DNA of 44,526 nucleotides from an uncultured Subdoligranulum sp. (lineage in GTDB: Bacteria; Bacillota; Clostridia; Oscillospirales; Ruminococcaceae): the NCBI GenBank assembly GCA_945830575.1, contig CALZZE010000022.1:1-44526 (forward strand). The letters are read 5' to 3'. Shown in pieces: positions 17,775-26,018 of this stretch (positions within the stretch are counted from its first letter, which is position 1; each line of letters opens with the position of its first letter). A program made the translations under genes and the position numbers. Under the pieces are notes generated by a model. The model saw only the letters and a list, made by a program, of their open reading frames with translations, made no database searches and was not told the DNA's origin.

Positions 17775-20151
17775 CACTGTTTTTCAGCGCAAAGAATACG
17801 TTTTTCTGGACGGCGGTATGGGCACCGAGCTGCAAAAACGGGGGCTGCGTCCCGGCCAGATGCCGGAGCTGGCGGCACTCACCATGCCGGAAACGCTCAC
17901 TGCCATCCACCGGGATTATGTGCGCGCAGGCGCGCAGATTTTGAACGCCAACACCTTTGGGGCCAACCCCAAAAAGCTGGCCCGCACCGGATATTCGCTG
18001 GAACAGGTGGTGTCCGCCTCCATCGCCTGTGCACGGCAGGCCGCCGCTGAGACGGGCGCGCTTGTGGCGCTGGACATCGGCCCTCTGGGAGAACTGCTGG
18101 CCCCGGCGGGGACTCTCGCCTTTGAGGATGCCTGTACCCAGTTCGCACAGATCATCCGGGCCGGTGCGGCGGCGGGGGCTGATCTGGTCATGCTGGAGAC
18201 CATGACCGACCTGTATGAACTGAAAGCCGCCATTCTGGCCGCCAAGGAAAACTGCACCCTGCCGGTGTTCACCTCCATGAGCTTCGAGGCCCGGGGCCGC
18301 ACCTTCACCGGCTGCACGGTGGAAAGCTACGCCGTCACAGCGGCGGGCCTTGGCGCGGACGCGGTGGGCATCAACTGCTCTCTCGGCCCCGCCGAGATTT
18401 TGCCCTTTGCCAGACGGCTCTGCCGCAGCGTGCCCGCCGGTATGCCGGTGTTCGTCAAGCCCAACGCGGGCCTGCCCGACCCGGACGGCTCCTACCGCCT
18501 GGACGCTGCCGGCTTTGTGGAGCAGATGAAAGAATACCAGAGCATTGGTATTTCCATGGTAGGCGGCTGCTGCGGCACCACGCCGGAATATATCCAACGC
18601 CTGCACGAGGAATTTTCCGGAAAAACTCCCGCGCAGAAGGTGCCCCTGCGGCACAGTACGCTTTGTACTCCTGTCCGATTTGTAGAGGTTGACGGCATCA
18701 CGGTGGTGGGCGAGCGCATCAACCCCACCGGCAAAAAGCGGCTGCAGGAGGCCCTGCGGCAGGGCGATACCGCCTATCCCTGCGGGCAGGCGGTGTCTCA
18801 GGCGGAGGCCGGCGCCGAGGTACTGGATGTGAACGCCGGCCTGCCGGGCATTGACGAGGCCGCCGTGCTGGAAACGCTGGTGCGGGAACTGCAGGCTGTC
18901 ACCGATCTGCCTTTGCAGCTGGATTCCTCCGATGCCGCCGCGCTGGAACGCGCCCTGCGCATTTATAACGGAAAGCCCATCGTCAACTCGGTGAACGGCA
19001 AACAGGAAACGCTGGACGCCATCCTGCCGCTGTGCAAAAAGTACGGCGCGGCAGTGGTGGGCCTTGCGCTGGACGAAAACGGCATCCCGCCCACAGCGGA
19101 GGGCCGTTTTGCGGTGGCGCAGCGCATCGTGGCCGCCACCGATGCCATCGGCATCCCCCGGGAAGATGTGTACATTGACTGCCTGACTCTCACGGCCAGC
19201 GCCCAGCAGGAGGGAGCCGCCGAAACGCTGAAAGCGCTCTCCCGCTGCAAGCAGGAATTGGGGGTGCGCACCGTGCTGGGCGTGTCCAACATCAGCTTTG
19301 GCCTGCCCTGCCGGGGCTATCTCAACACCACCTTTTTGACGATGGCCATGGCGGCGGGACTGGACCTTGCCATTATGAACCCCAACACCCCCGAAATGAT
19401 GGCGGCGGTGCGGGCCTTCCGGGTGCTCACCGCGCAGGACGTTCAGAGCGCCGATTATGTGGCTGCCTACGCCAACGTGCAGCTGCAGGCCACCCAGACA
19501 GTCACGGCGGCTGCCGCCGTGACGCAAAGCGGGGATGCGCTGTTTGAGGCGGTTCGCCGCGGCCTGAAAGCCGAGGCCCGTGCCGCCGCTGACGCCGCCC
19601 TGCAAAGCCGGGAACCGCTGGAGGTGGTGAACACCTCGCTGATTCCCGCGCTGGACGCGGTGGGGGATGGCTTTGAAAAGGGCACTGTGTTCCTGCCCCA
19701 GCTGCTGCAGTCCGCCACCGCCGCGCAGGCGGCGTTTGAGGCGGTCAAGGCCGCCATTGCCCGCACCGGGCAGACCTCCGGCGGCAAGGGCCGCATCGTC
19801 ATCGCCACCGTGGAGGGCGATGTGCACGACATCGGTAAGAACATCGTGCGGGTCATTCTGGAAAACTACGGTTATGATGTGCTGGACCTTGGCCGGGATG
19901 TGCCCCCTGCAAAAGTGGTGGAGGCGGTGCGCGCCACCGGCGCACGGCTGGTGGGCCTGTCCGCGCTGATGACCACCACCGTCCCCGCCATGCAGGCCAC
20001 CATCGAGGCGCTGCACGCCGAGGGCCTGCCCTGCAAGGTGATGGTGGGCGGCGCGGTGCTCACACCGAATTACGCAAAACAAATCGGTGCGGATTTCTAT
20101 GCAAAGGACGCCAAGGCCAGCGCCGATATTGCCAAGGAAGTGCTGGGATAA
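17764..20151 (+). CDS. metH: cobalamin-dependent methionine synthase lacking the activation domain
   Basis: A 795-residue enzyme transferring methyl from methyltetrahydrofolate to homocysteine. Domains in order: homocysteine S-methyltransferase (1-290, zinc cysteines in VGINCS near 203 and GGCCG near 267), pterin-binding domain (about 310-560, starting VGERINPTG), cobalamin cap (about 590-670) and cobalamin-binding Rossmann domain with the axial-His motif DVHDIGKN near 686. The reactivation domain of the long form (about 1200 residues) is absent and encoded by the gene just upstream. GTG start at 17764. Confidence 0.95.
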   Translation: MRIDTVFQRKEYVFLDGGMGTELQKRGLRPGQMPELAALTMPETLTAIHRDYVRAGAQILNANTFGANPKKLARTGYSLEQVVSASIACARQAAAETGALVALDIGPLGELLAPAGTLAFEDACTQFAQIIRAGAAAGADLVMLETMTDLYELKAAILAAKENCTLPVFTSMSFEARGRTFTGCTVESYAVTAAGLGADAVGINCSLGPAEILPFARRLCRSVPAGMPVFVKPNAGLPDPDGSYRLDAAGFVEQMKEYQSIGISMVGGCCGTTPEYIQRLHEEFSGKTPAQKVPLRHSTLCTPVRFVEVDGITVVGERINPTGKKRLQEALRQGDTAYPCGQAVSQAEAGAEVLDVNAGLPGIDEAAVLETLVRELQAVTDLPLQLDSSDAAALERALRIYNGKPIVNSVNGKQETLDAILPLCKKYGAAVVGLALDENGIPPTAEGRFAVAQRIVAATDAIGIPREDVYIDCLTLTASAQQEGAAETLKALSRCKQELGVRTVLGVSNISFGLPCRGYLNTTFLTMAMAAGLDLAIMNPNTPEMMAAVRAFRVLTAQDVQSADYVAAYANVQLQATQTVTAAAAVTQSGDALFEAVRRGLKAEARAAADAALQSREPLEVVNTSLIPALDAVGDGFEKGTVFLPQLLQSATAAQAAFEAVKAAIARTGQTSGGKGRIVIATVEGDVHDIGKNIVRVILENYGYDVLDLGRDVPPAKVVEAVRATGARLVGLSALMTTTVPAMQATIEALHAEGLPCKVMVGGAVLTPNYAKQIGADFYAKDAKASADIAKEVLG

Positions 20152-20181
20152 CGGGGAACTCCTGTATTTTCCTTTACCCTC

Positions 20182-20210
20182 TTGCATTTTTCTTTCGTCT
20201 ATTGTATAAT
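20182..20210 (+). promoter_or_regulatory. promoter of the SRP RNA gene
   Basis: TTGCAT (20182-20187), 17 bp, TATAAT (20205-20210). The predicted start is at 20217-20220, exactly where the SRP RNA terminal helix begins. Confidence 0.85.
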
Positions 20211-20219
20211 ACTATCTAC

Positions 20220-20380
20220 GGACAGATGCCTGTTGCGCTGTTTTGCATACAGATGTGGGCCCCGTGCGTGGGGAGCCCGTGAACCATGTCAGGCGGGGAA
20301 CCGAGCAGCATTAAGCGGCGTTTTCCCAGTGCTGCGGCAAGCCTGCATCTGTATGCAAAGCAGCGCAGCGCACTGTCCGT
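20220..20380 (+). ncRNA. ffs: signal recognition particle RNA
   Basis: The universal SRP domain IV core is recognisable near 20283-20315: CCATGTCAGG, then an asymmetric loop GGGGAACCGAGCAGCA, then TTAAG. Long outer helices support it: TGCGCTG plus TTTTGCATACAGATG (20234-20255) pair with CATCTGTATGCAAA plus GCAGCGCA (20346-20367), and the ends close as GGACAG (20220-20225) with CTGTCC (20373-20378). Length is about 160 nt. Linkage to dnaX and recR is usual in Firmicutes. Exact ends are estimated from the promoter and the terminal helix. Confidence 0.88.
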
Positions 20381-20408
20381 TTTGCTGCAAAAAGGGGAGG
20401 TGTGTGCC

Positions 20409-22043
20409 ATGTACCGTGCGCTGTACCGCAAATGGCGGCCGCGCCGGTTTGCCGACGTGGTGGGGCAGACGGCCATCGTCACGGCGCTGCAAAACCAGAT
20501 CGCGGCGGGACGCATCGGCCACGCCTACCTGTTCACCGGCACCCGCGGCACCGGCAAAACCACTTGTGCCAAGATTTTTGCCAAAGCGGTCAACTGTCTG
20601 GACACCGCCAGCCCCGACCCCTGCGGCGAATGTGAGGTCTGCAAAGGGCTGGATTCCGGCGCCATCATGGACATTGTGGAGATGGACGCCGCTTCCAACA
20701 ACAGCGTGGACGATATCCGTGACCTGCGGGACGAGGTGGCCTATCTGCCCTCGGTGTGCCGCTATAAGGTGTATATCATCGACGAGGTTCACATGCTGTC
20801 CAATCAGGCGTTCAACGCCCTGCTCAAGACCATGGAGGAGCCGCCGGAGCATGTTATTTTCATCCTCGCCACCACCGAGGTGCAAAAGGTGCCCGTCACC
20901 ATCCTGAGCCGCTGCCAGCGCTACGATTTCACCCGCATCACGCCGGAGGATATCGCCGGCCGGCTGACCTACGTGGCGGAGCAGGAGAGCATTGCACTGG
21001 ACCCCGGCGCGGCCAAGCTCATCGGCCGGCTGGCGGACGGCGCCATGCGCGATGCGCTTTCCATTCTGGACACCTGCGCGGGCGTTTCCAACACGGTGGA
21101 CGAGGCGCTTGTCCGCCGCATGGCGGGCGTCACCGACCGGGGCTATCTCTTTGAGATCAGCGATGCCATCGCTGCCCGGGATTCCGTGACGGCACTGGAA
21201 AAAATCGCGGAGCTTCGCCAGAAATCTGTGGACATGCGCCGCCTTTGCATGGAGCTTGCAGGGCATTACCGCAACCTGATGCTGTCCGGCCTGCCCGGCG
21301 GCACGGCACTGCTCACCGGCACCTCGCCGGAGGAGGAGGCCGCCTACGCCGCCCGCAAGGATTTTCCCCAGCAGGAGGCCATCCGTGCGGTGGATGCCTT
21401 CGGCACCGCACTGGATAAAATGAGCCGCGGCACCGATCAGCGCATTGAACTGGAACTGGCGGTGTTCGCTCTCACCCAGCCCATGGCCGCGCCCGCAGTG
21501 GTGCAGAGCGTACCGGTGCAGGCCGCGCCCCAGCCCTTTGCGGCAGCGGCTCCAGTGTATTCCGCGCCGCCGCCTGCGTACACAGCGCCGCCCCCGGTGG
21601 CGTCTGCTCCCGTCATCGTGCCCCCGCCGGAACCGGCTCCGCAGCCGGAACCGCCGCAGGTCTCCCGGCCTGTGCAGCCCGCGGCCGCACAGGCCCGCAA
21701 AACTGCCGGCCCGGTGCAGCCCTTCGTCCAATGGCCCATCGTGTTGGCGGAGATCGAAAATCAGGATCCCATGCTGATCTCCTTTCTGCGGGGCTCCAAG
21801 GCGTACTATGACGGCGTGCGTGTGCTCATCGAGTGCAGCGACGCCTTCCGGGATTATATGCGCCAGAACAAGGAAACCGCCAAGTCCATCAAGGACTATA
21901 TTTATAAGGTAACAAAAATCAAGTGCGGCATCGGCCCCTATCAGGCGCCCAAAACCGACGGCGGTGCGTCCGCCGTCTCGGTGGACGAAACGCTGCAGGC
22001 CATGCAGTCCCTTGGTGTGGATGTCGTCGTTACGGAAAAATAA
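20409..22043 (+). CDS. dnaX: DNA polymerase III subunit gamma/tau
   Basis: A 544-residue clamp-loader subunit. Walker A is GTRGTGKTT near residue 45, the zinc site CGECEVCKG near 77, Walker B IIDEVHML near 125, and the sensor region ILSRCQRYDF near 168. A Pro/Ala-rich linker spans about 360-450 before a tau-like C-terminal domain. The start is ATG 20409 (MYRALYRKWRPRRFADVVGQ matches the family), with AAAGGGGAGG eight bases upstream; the frame is open farther up through the SRP RNA but that is non-coding. No A-rich frameshift site for a separate gamma product was seen. Confidence 0.96.
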   Translation: MYRALYRKWRPRRFADVVGQTAIVTALQNQIAAGRIGHAYLFTGTRGTGKTTCAKIFAKAVNCLDTASPDPCGECEVCKGLDSGAIMDIVEMDAASNNSVDDIRDLRDEVAYLPSVCRYKVYIIDEVHMLSNQAFNALLKTMEEPPEHVIFILATTEVQKVPVTILSRCQRYDFTRITPEDIAGRLTYVAEQESIALDPGAAKLIGRLADGAMRDALSILDTCAGVSNTVDEALVRRMAGVTDRGYLFEISDAIAARDSVTALEKIAELRQKSVDMRRLCMELAGHYRNLMLSGLPGGTALLTGTSPEEEAAYAARKDFPQQEAIRAVDAFGTALDKMSRGTDQRIELELAVFALTQPMAAPAVVQSVPVQAAPQPFAAAAPVYSAPPPAYTAPPPVASAPVIVPPPEPAPQPEPPQVSRPVQPAAAQARKTAGPVQPFVQWPIVLAEIENQDPMLISFLRGSKAYYDGVRVLIECSDAFRDYMRQNKETAKSIKDYIYKVTKIKCGIGPYQAPKTDGGASAVSVDETLQAMQSLGVDVVVTEK

Positions 22044-22055
22044 GGAGGAACACCC

Positions 22056-22397
22056 ATGAAAGCAAGAATGCCCAAAGGCTATGGCCGCCCCGACCCGCAG
22101 GCTATGATGCGCCAGGTCCAGAAAATGCAGGAGGAGATCCGCGCCAAGCAGGAGGAACTGGAAAACCGTGAGTACACCGGCACCGCCAGCGGCGAGATGG
22201 TCACCGTCACCATGACCGGCAAGCATGCCATCACCTCTGTGAAGATCAAGCCGGAGGCTGTGGACCCCGATGACATCGAGATGCTGGAGGATCTCATCGC
22301 TGCTGCTGTCAACAGCGCCGTGGCCGCGGTGGATAAAGACTCCGATGAGGAAATGGCCAGAATGACCGGCGGCATGAACATTCCCGGCATCGGCTGA
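22056..22397 (+). CDS. YbaB/EbfC-family nucleoid-associated protein
   Basis: A 113-residue DNA-binding protein. MMRQVQKMQEEIRAKQEEL forms the N-terminal helix and GMVTVT-like strands (GEMVTVTMTGKHAITSVKI) the beta-sheet, with a Met/Gly-rich tail. Conserved between dnaX and recR across Bacteria, as here. AAGGAGG precedes ATG 22056. It binds DNA as a dimer; its precise role is unsettled. Confidence 0.94.
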   Translation: MKARMPKGYGRPDPQAMMRQVQKMQEEIRAKQEELENREYTGTASGEMVTVTMTGKHAITSVKIKPEAVDPDDIEMLEDLIAAAVNSAVAAVDKDSDEEMARMTGGMNIPGIG

Positions 22398-22410
22398 AAC
22401 GGGGGACACC

Positions 22411-23010
22411 ATGCCGCAGAACATTGCTGAACCGCTGGAAGAACTCATCGACCAGTTTGCCCGTTTCCCCGGCGTGGGCCGCAAGGGGGCAACCCGCATG
22501 GCCTACGAGGTCATGGGCATGTCCAATGAGCAGGCGATGGCCCTGTCCAAGGCCATCGAACAAGCCAAGACCGGCCTGCACCGCTGCCGCTTGTGCCAGG
22601 ATTATACCCCCGGCGAGGTGTGCAAGATCTGCGCCTCCGCCAAGCGGGACCGCAGCGTCATCTGTGTGGTGGAAAGCCCGCGGGACATCAAGGCCATCGA
22701 GCGCACCCACGAATACCACGGCCTGTACCACGTGCTGCACGGCCTGATCTCTCCCATGGACGGCATCGGCGCGGAGCAGCTCTGCGTCAAGGAACTGCTG
22801 GCCCGTCTGAACGACACGGTCAAGGAGGTCATCATGGCCACCAGTCCCACCGTGGAAGGGGAGGCCACCGCGATGTATCTGGCCAAGCTCATCAAGCCCA
22901 TGGGCATCAAGACCACCCGGCTGGCCTATGGTCTGCCGGTGGGGTCCAGTCTGGAATTTGCCGATGAGACCACCCTGTACCGCGCCATGCAGGGCCGGGG
23001 AGAGCTGTGA
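22411..23010 (+). CDS. recR: recombination mediator protein RecR
   Basis: A 199-residue protein that works with RecO to load RecA at gaps. Helix-hairpin-helix FPGVGRKGATRMAYEVM lies at residues 18-34, the zinc finger CRLCQDYTPGEVCKIC near 56-71, and the Toprim domain starts at VICVVESPRD near 84. Length is standard. Its stop is 14 bases after the ybaB-type gene's neighbour spacing, so dnaX-ybaB-recR read as one operon. Confidence 0.96.
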   Translation: MPQNIAEPLEELIDQFARFPGVGRKGATRMAYEVMGMSNEQAMALSKAIEQAKTGLHRCRLCQDYTPGEVCKICASAKRDRSVICVVESPRDIKAIERTHEYHGLYHVLHGLISPMDGIGAEQLCVKELLARLNDTVKEVIMATSPTVEGEATAMYLAKLIKPMGIKTTRLAYGLPVGSSLEFADETTLYRAMQGRGEL

Positions 23011-23020
23011 CAGGTTTTTC

Positions 23021-23049
23021 TTGACAAATGCATCGGAACGCGGTATAAT
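23021..23049 (+). promoter_or_regulatory. consensus promoter of smpB (and possibly ssrA)
   Basis: TTGACA (23021-23026), 17 bp, TATAAT (23044-23049): a perfect vegetative promoter. It begins 11 bases after the recR stop, and its transcript would start about 20 bases before the smpB ATG. Confidence 0.92.
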
Positions 23050-23076
23050 CAATTCCCTGCAAAGGAGGTGAGCCTG

Positions 23077-23544
23077 ATGGCTGCGGACAAAAGCGGAAAA
23101 AAGTATATTGCCCAAAACCGTGAGGCCCGCCACGAATACTTTGTCATCGAAGCGCTGGAGACCGGCATCGAGCTGGTGGGCACCGAGGTGAAAAGCCTAC
23201 GAGCAGGGGGTGTCAACCTGAAGGACGCATGGGTGGATGTGGATGACGGCGAACTCATCGCCAAGGGAATGCACATCAGCCCTTATGAGCACGGCGGTTA
23301 TTTCAACCGTGACCCGGTGCGTCCCCGGCGGCTGCTGGCTCACAAGGCCGAGATCCGCCGTCTGGCCCAGCAGATCAAACTGCAGGGGTACACGCTCATT
23401 CCACTGTCGCTGTATTTCAAAAACGGACGTGTTAAAGTGGAATTGGGCCTTTGCAAGGGCAAAAAGCTCTACGATAAGCGCGCCACCGCCGCTGCGCGGG
23501 ACGCCAAGCGCGACATTGACCGCGCCATGAAATCACAGCGCTGA
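23077..23544 (+). CDS. smpB: SsrA-binding protein SmpB
   Basis: A 155-residue partner of tmRNA in trans-translation. Family signatures include YFVIEALETGIELVGTEVKS, GGVNLKDAW, HISPYEHG and the basic C-terminal tail DKRATAAARDAKRDIDRAMK that enters the mRNA channel. ATG 23077 has GGAGGTG six bases ahead; an upstream in-frame start at 23068 overlaps that site. It is directly followed by ssrA. Confidence 0.96.
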   Translation: MAADKSGKKYIAQNREARHEYFVIEALETGIELVGTEVKSLRAGGVNLKDAWVDVDDGELIAKGMHISPYEHGGYFNRDPVRPRRLLAHKAEIRRLAQQIKLQGYTLIPLSLYFKNGRVKVELGLCKGKKLYDKRATAAARDAKRDIDRAMKSQR

Positions 23545-23583
23545 CGCACAAACCTTCCCGCCGCAGCAATGCGGCGAAATCAT

Positions 23584-23937
23584 GGGGATGTAATGGTTTC
23601 GACGGGGGGAGAGAGGCGTGAGCAGCGGGCCGTGGCGGTGCACCACGATAAAAGCGCCAACTTAAAATGAACTGACAACAATTATTCTGTTGCCGTCGCT
23701 GCCTGATTAGGCGCGACCGTTCTGCCCACCACAGTACCGAGTGGGGCCAGAGCGTCGATTAGGTACTGAACATGCACGGGCCTAAGCTTTGCAGCCCGTC
23801 AGGTATTGATGAAGCTACCGACGTGTAGTGCGTGTCTGTCCGCCCGCACTGAGGGAATCCCAATAGACTGACTGCGCCCGGAGATACTCTAACCGCTTTC
23901 TTTTCGGACAGGGGTTCGATTCCCCTCATCTCCACCA
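23584..23937 (+). ncRNA. ssrA: transfer-messenger RNA
   Basis: The 5' end GGGGATG (23584-23590) pairs with CATCTCC (23927-23933), followed by A and the encoded CCA (to 23937). TAATGGTTTCGACGGGG after the 5' arm and GGTTCGATTCCCCTC near the 3' end are standard tmRNA landmarks. The tag frame ends DNNYSVAVAA followed by TGA at 23704. An in-frame TGA at 23668 forces the resume codon to be ACT 23671 or GAC 23674, giving (T)DNNYSVAVAA. The tmRNA rescues stalled ribosomes together with SmpB. Confidence 0.96.
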
Positions 23938-23940
23938 CCA

Positions 23941-23982
23941 AAAAGCACGAAGAAACGTTTGTTTCTTCGTGCTTTTTCCTTC
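23941..23982. terminator. terminator shared by ssrA and the island integrase
   Basis: AAAAGCACGAAGAAAC (23941-23956) pairs perfectly with GTTTCTTCGTGCTTTT (23961-23976) around GTTT. The A- and T-rich flanks make it work in both directions, for ssrA from the left and the integrase from the right. Confidence 0.9.
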
Positions 23983-24044
23983 CTTTACCGCATGGTTTCC
24001 CGCACTTTGTGATGATGTACAAAGATGCTTCGCACGGTACTCTC

Positions 24045-25094
24045 TTATTCATTGCCCAGCAGCTTTTGGAAAATATCGTTGATTGCATTGGCGGTGCGTT
24101 CTCCTTCGCCGGCCAGCGCATGGGCGTAGACCCCAAAAGTATCCATGTCCTGACTGTGCCCTACCAGCGGCTTGACCGTACCAGCCGGCAGCGTCTTGAT
24201 GACAGAAACAAAGGTGTGGCGAAGTTCATACAGGCTGATGGGCGTGAGATTGTGAGTCTTACAGTAGGCCTTCCAGCGAGAGTAATAATTGCTTTCCTTC
24301 GGAATCCCGAATACGCTGTCTTCCTTGCCGGTCAGTTTCCGCTGCTCCTCCAAAACTTGTTGAGCCATCTGAGTTAATACAAAGGAGCGAACCGCGTTAT
24401 GATTCTTGCCCCTGGTTTCCTGCCCCAGCGTGTTGACGGAGCGTTGAATATACAGAATGTTCCCGTGAATGTCGCCCCAGCGAAGACCAATCAATTCTCC
24501 CGGACGGAGCCCCGTCAGAACCTGAAACCGGTAGGCATTGATGTACGCATCTTCCACCTCTTTGCCGCGCCACATGGTAGTGCTTTCGCGGAAGAGAACT
24601 GCCAATTCATCGGGCTGCAAAATCTTTTTGCCAACCAGACGCGCACCGCTGGGAATCGTGAGGTCCTCCGGGACATAACTCGTCAACTTGCGTTTGCGGC
24701 AGTATTTGCAGAAGGCCCTCAGATTGGACGCAAGATTTTGAAGCGTCTTGCGGCTGCGTCCCTGTGAGTACATTTTGTTGACGATGTCCTGCAAGTCCTG
24801 GTCATTCAAGGCAACCAACCTCTTTTTGCCAATCATGGGTTGAATCCAGATGCGCCACTGACTTTCCGCCTTGTTGTAGTTTGGCAGGCTGGTGGTGAGT
24901 CGAACGGTTTCCAGCCATTGAGGATAGACAGCCTCCACGCGGAGCGTTGTCGTTTCAATACCGTCCTCCAACCATTGGTCAGCCTTGCTGTTGGCCTCCC
25001 TCTGCCCCTTGCGGCCGGGCGCGGAGGAGTAGAAGCTCCTCCGTTGGCCGTCGCGCTGCACATCAATCAAGGCAACATCGAAGTATGAATCCAA
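24045..25094 (-). CDS. tyrosine-type site-specific integrase, island integrase next to ssrA
   Basis: About 349 residues if it starts at TTG 25094, which is preceded by an in-frame TAG. An N-terminal arm-binding segment (RRSFYSSAPGRKGQREANSK) and SAM-like core-binding domain precede the catalytic domain: Arg in TGLRPGELIGLRWGD, YELRHTFVS with the second Arg, GHSQ, and nucleophile Tyr in FGVYAHAL. Its stop points toward the tmRNA 3' end, the usual arrangement of islands inserted in ssrA. The N-terminus has no good ribosome site and looks shortened; a GTG or TTG slightly downstream could also start it. Confidence 0.88.
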   Translation of the reverse strand: MDSYFDVALIDVQRDGQRRSFYSSAPGRKGQREANSKADQWLEDGIETTTLRVEAVYPQWLETVRLTTSLPNYNKAESQWRIWIQPMIGKKRLVALNDQDLQDIVNKMYSQGRSRKTLQNLASNLRAFCKYCRKRKLTSYVPEDLTIPSGARLVGKKILQPDELAVLFRESTTMWRGKEVEDAYINAYRFQVLTGLRPGELIGLRWGDIHGNILYIQRSVNTLGQETRGKNHNAVRSFVLTQMAQQVLEEQRKLTGKEDSVFGIPKESNYYSRWKAYCKTHNLTPISLYELRHTFVSVIKTLPAGTVKPLVGHSQDMDTFGVYAHALAGEGERTANAINDIFQKLLGNE

Positions 25095-25239
25095 AAACTA
25101 TGATAAAATCCTATTGCGATTGCCCAAAGGTAAGCGTGAACTTGTCCGGGCCGCTGCGGGAAGAACAGGTGAGTCGTTAAATGGATATATCACAAAAGCA
25201 ATCGATGAAAGAATGAGGAAGGAAGAATCGGCGGAATAG
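25072..25239 (+). pseudogene. start-less ribbon-helix-helix (Arc-type) protein remnant
   Basis: Codons from 25072 read ATSKYESKNYDKILLRLPKG, then KRELVRAAAGRTGESLNGYI and a charged end to TAG 25237. This is the pattern of small RHH proteins of mobile elements (basic strand LLRLPKG, helix with GESLNGYITKAID). The codon before it is AAG where ATG would be expected, and no start exists back to the TAG at 25030. It overlaps the integrase 5' end on the opposite strand, suggesting that a recombination junction or mutation removed the start. Confidence 0.6.
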
Positions 25240-25685
25240 GATTCTCCATAAAGCAGAAACATCAAAGGCTGATTTTTGGAGAAACTGTATCTTGTAATCA
25301 AAGAATTGGATTTCCTATCTTTGATTCATCGCAACGTGGCGGTGGCTTTTTATAAGGGCCTTGGGGCGCCGCCCCAATCATAGAGGCAACGCCGATTGCG
25401 CCCTGCGCAACTCTTTTTCACACATTCACACAGTCATGCCTGCGAAAAAGAGCTGCTGGGGTCATAGGGGCTTGGCCCCTGAAACGCCTCCTGCCAGTTT
25501 TCACAACTGGCGGGAGGCAGTGCTTGCTCCCGTTGATTTTGCGCAAAAACTTGGGTACACAGGCTGCAACTTGGAACGGCATCATGTTTCACAGTTGTGG
25601 ACTTACCATGGTTCGTGAAAACGGATTGTCAGCCTAAGATAATAAAGAATAAAGAGAAAAAGAAACGAAACACACGTTTGTTGAA
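25240..25685. other. non-coding stretch with strong hairpins, possible transfer-origin remnant
   Basis: There is no believable gene in 446 bp. Inverted repeats are TTGGGGC/GCCCCAA (25361-25377), AGGGG/CCCCT (25466-25480) and GCCTCCTGCCAGTT (25486-25499) with AACTGGCGGGAGGC (25505-25518), a 14-bp stem with one wobble. Their clustering beside an RHH remnant resembles the origin-of-transfer region of mobilisable elements, but no relaxase gene is present, so this stays a guess. Confidence 0.35.
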
Positions 25686-25961
25686 TCACCGGCCATCTCT
25701 TGTGAGGGATGGCCGATGTTTTTGTTGTGCGATGCCATCAGACGAAATCGAGACGAAATCGAAAAAGTACAGATAATATTCTTCTGGCGGGATATGCAGC
25801 ATTTGCCCGATGGTCTCCATCTCGTCCGCATGAAACGGCTTCTTACCATTCATACGCGCGGACATGGCAGCGGCGGACAATCCGGCCTGCCGGGCAAGCT
25901 CGAATTGTGTGACCTCCATCTCGATCATGCGAATTCGCAAACGTTTATGCTTTGATTGCAT
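25686..25961 (-). CDS. XRE-family helix-turn-helix regulator
   Basis: A 91-residue DNA-binding protein. The HTH is MEVTQFELARQAGLSAAAMSARMNGKKPF at residues 13-41 (read in two parts), followed by ETIGQMLHIPPEEYYLYFF, the typical end of small phage-like repressors. ATG 25961 has GGAAG eight bases upstream; the frame is open farther up but without a ribosome site. It stands alone on the minus strand between mobile-element debris and a small-RNA candidate. Targets are unknown. Confidence 0.85.
   Translation of the reverse strand: MQSKHKRLRIRMIEMEVTQFELARQAGLSAAAMSARMNGKKPFHADEMETIGQMLHIPPEEYYLYFFDFVSISSDGIAQQKHRPSLTRDGR
25690..25722 (+). terminator. possible plus-strand terminator inside the XRE gene 3' end
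   Basis: CGGCCATC (25690-25697) pairs with GATGGCCG (25708-25715), followed by ATGTTTTTG on the plus strand. It would end transcription from the hairpin-rich region on its left. It overlaps coding sequence of the opposite strand. Confidence 0.35.
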
Positions 25962-26018
25962 TGTCAAAACTTCCTTTCTGTTGAAAGATTGTACAGAAAG
26001 CTGAGTATCAACGCGGAC

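Noticed and set aside
17689-20187. An open frame of about 830 codons on the minus strand opposite metH
   Set aside because: Low-complexity His/Gly/Arg translation without motifs. It is a shadow of metH, whose domains are all recognisable.
20286-20408. Upstream in-frame extension of dnaX
   Set aside because: The extra 41 codons lie within the SRP RNA, lack a ribosome site and do not match the DnaX N-terminus, which starts at ATG 20409.
23759-24136. A small minus-strand frame containing MRGIEPLSEKKAV
   Set aside because: This is the well-known spurious translation of the strand opposite tmRNA/tRNA T-arm sequence and is not a gene.
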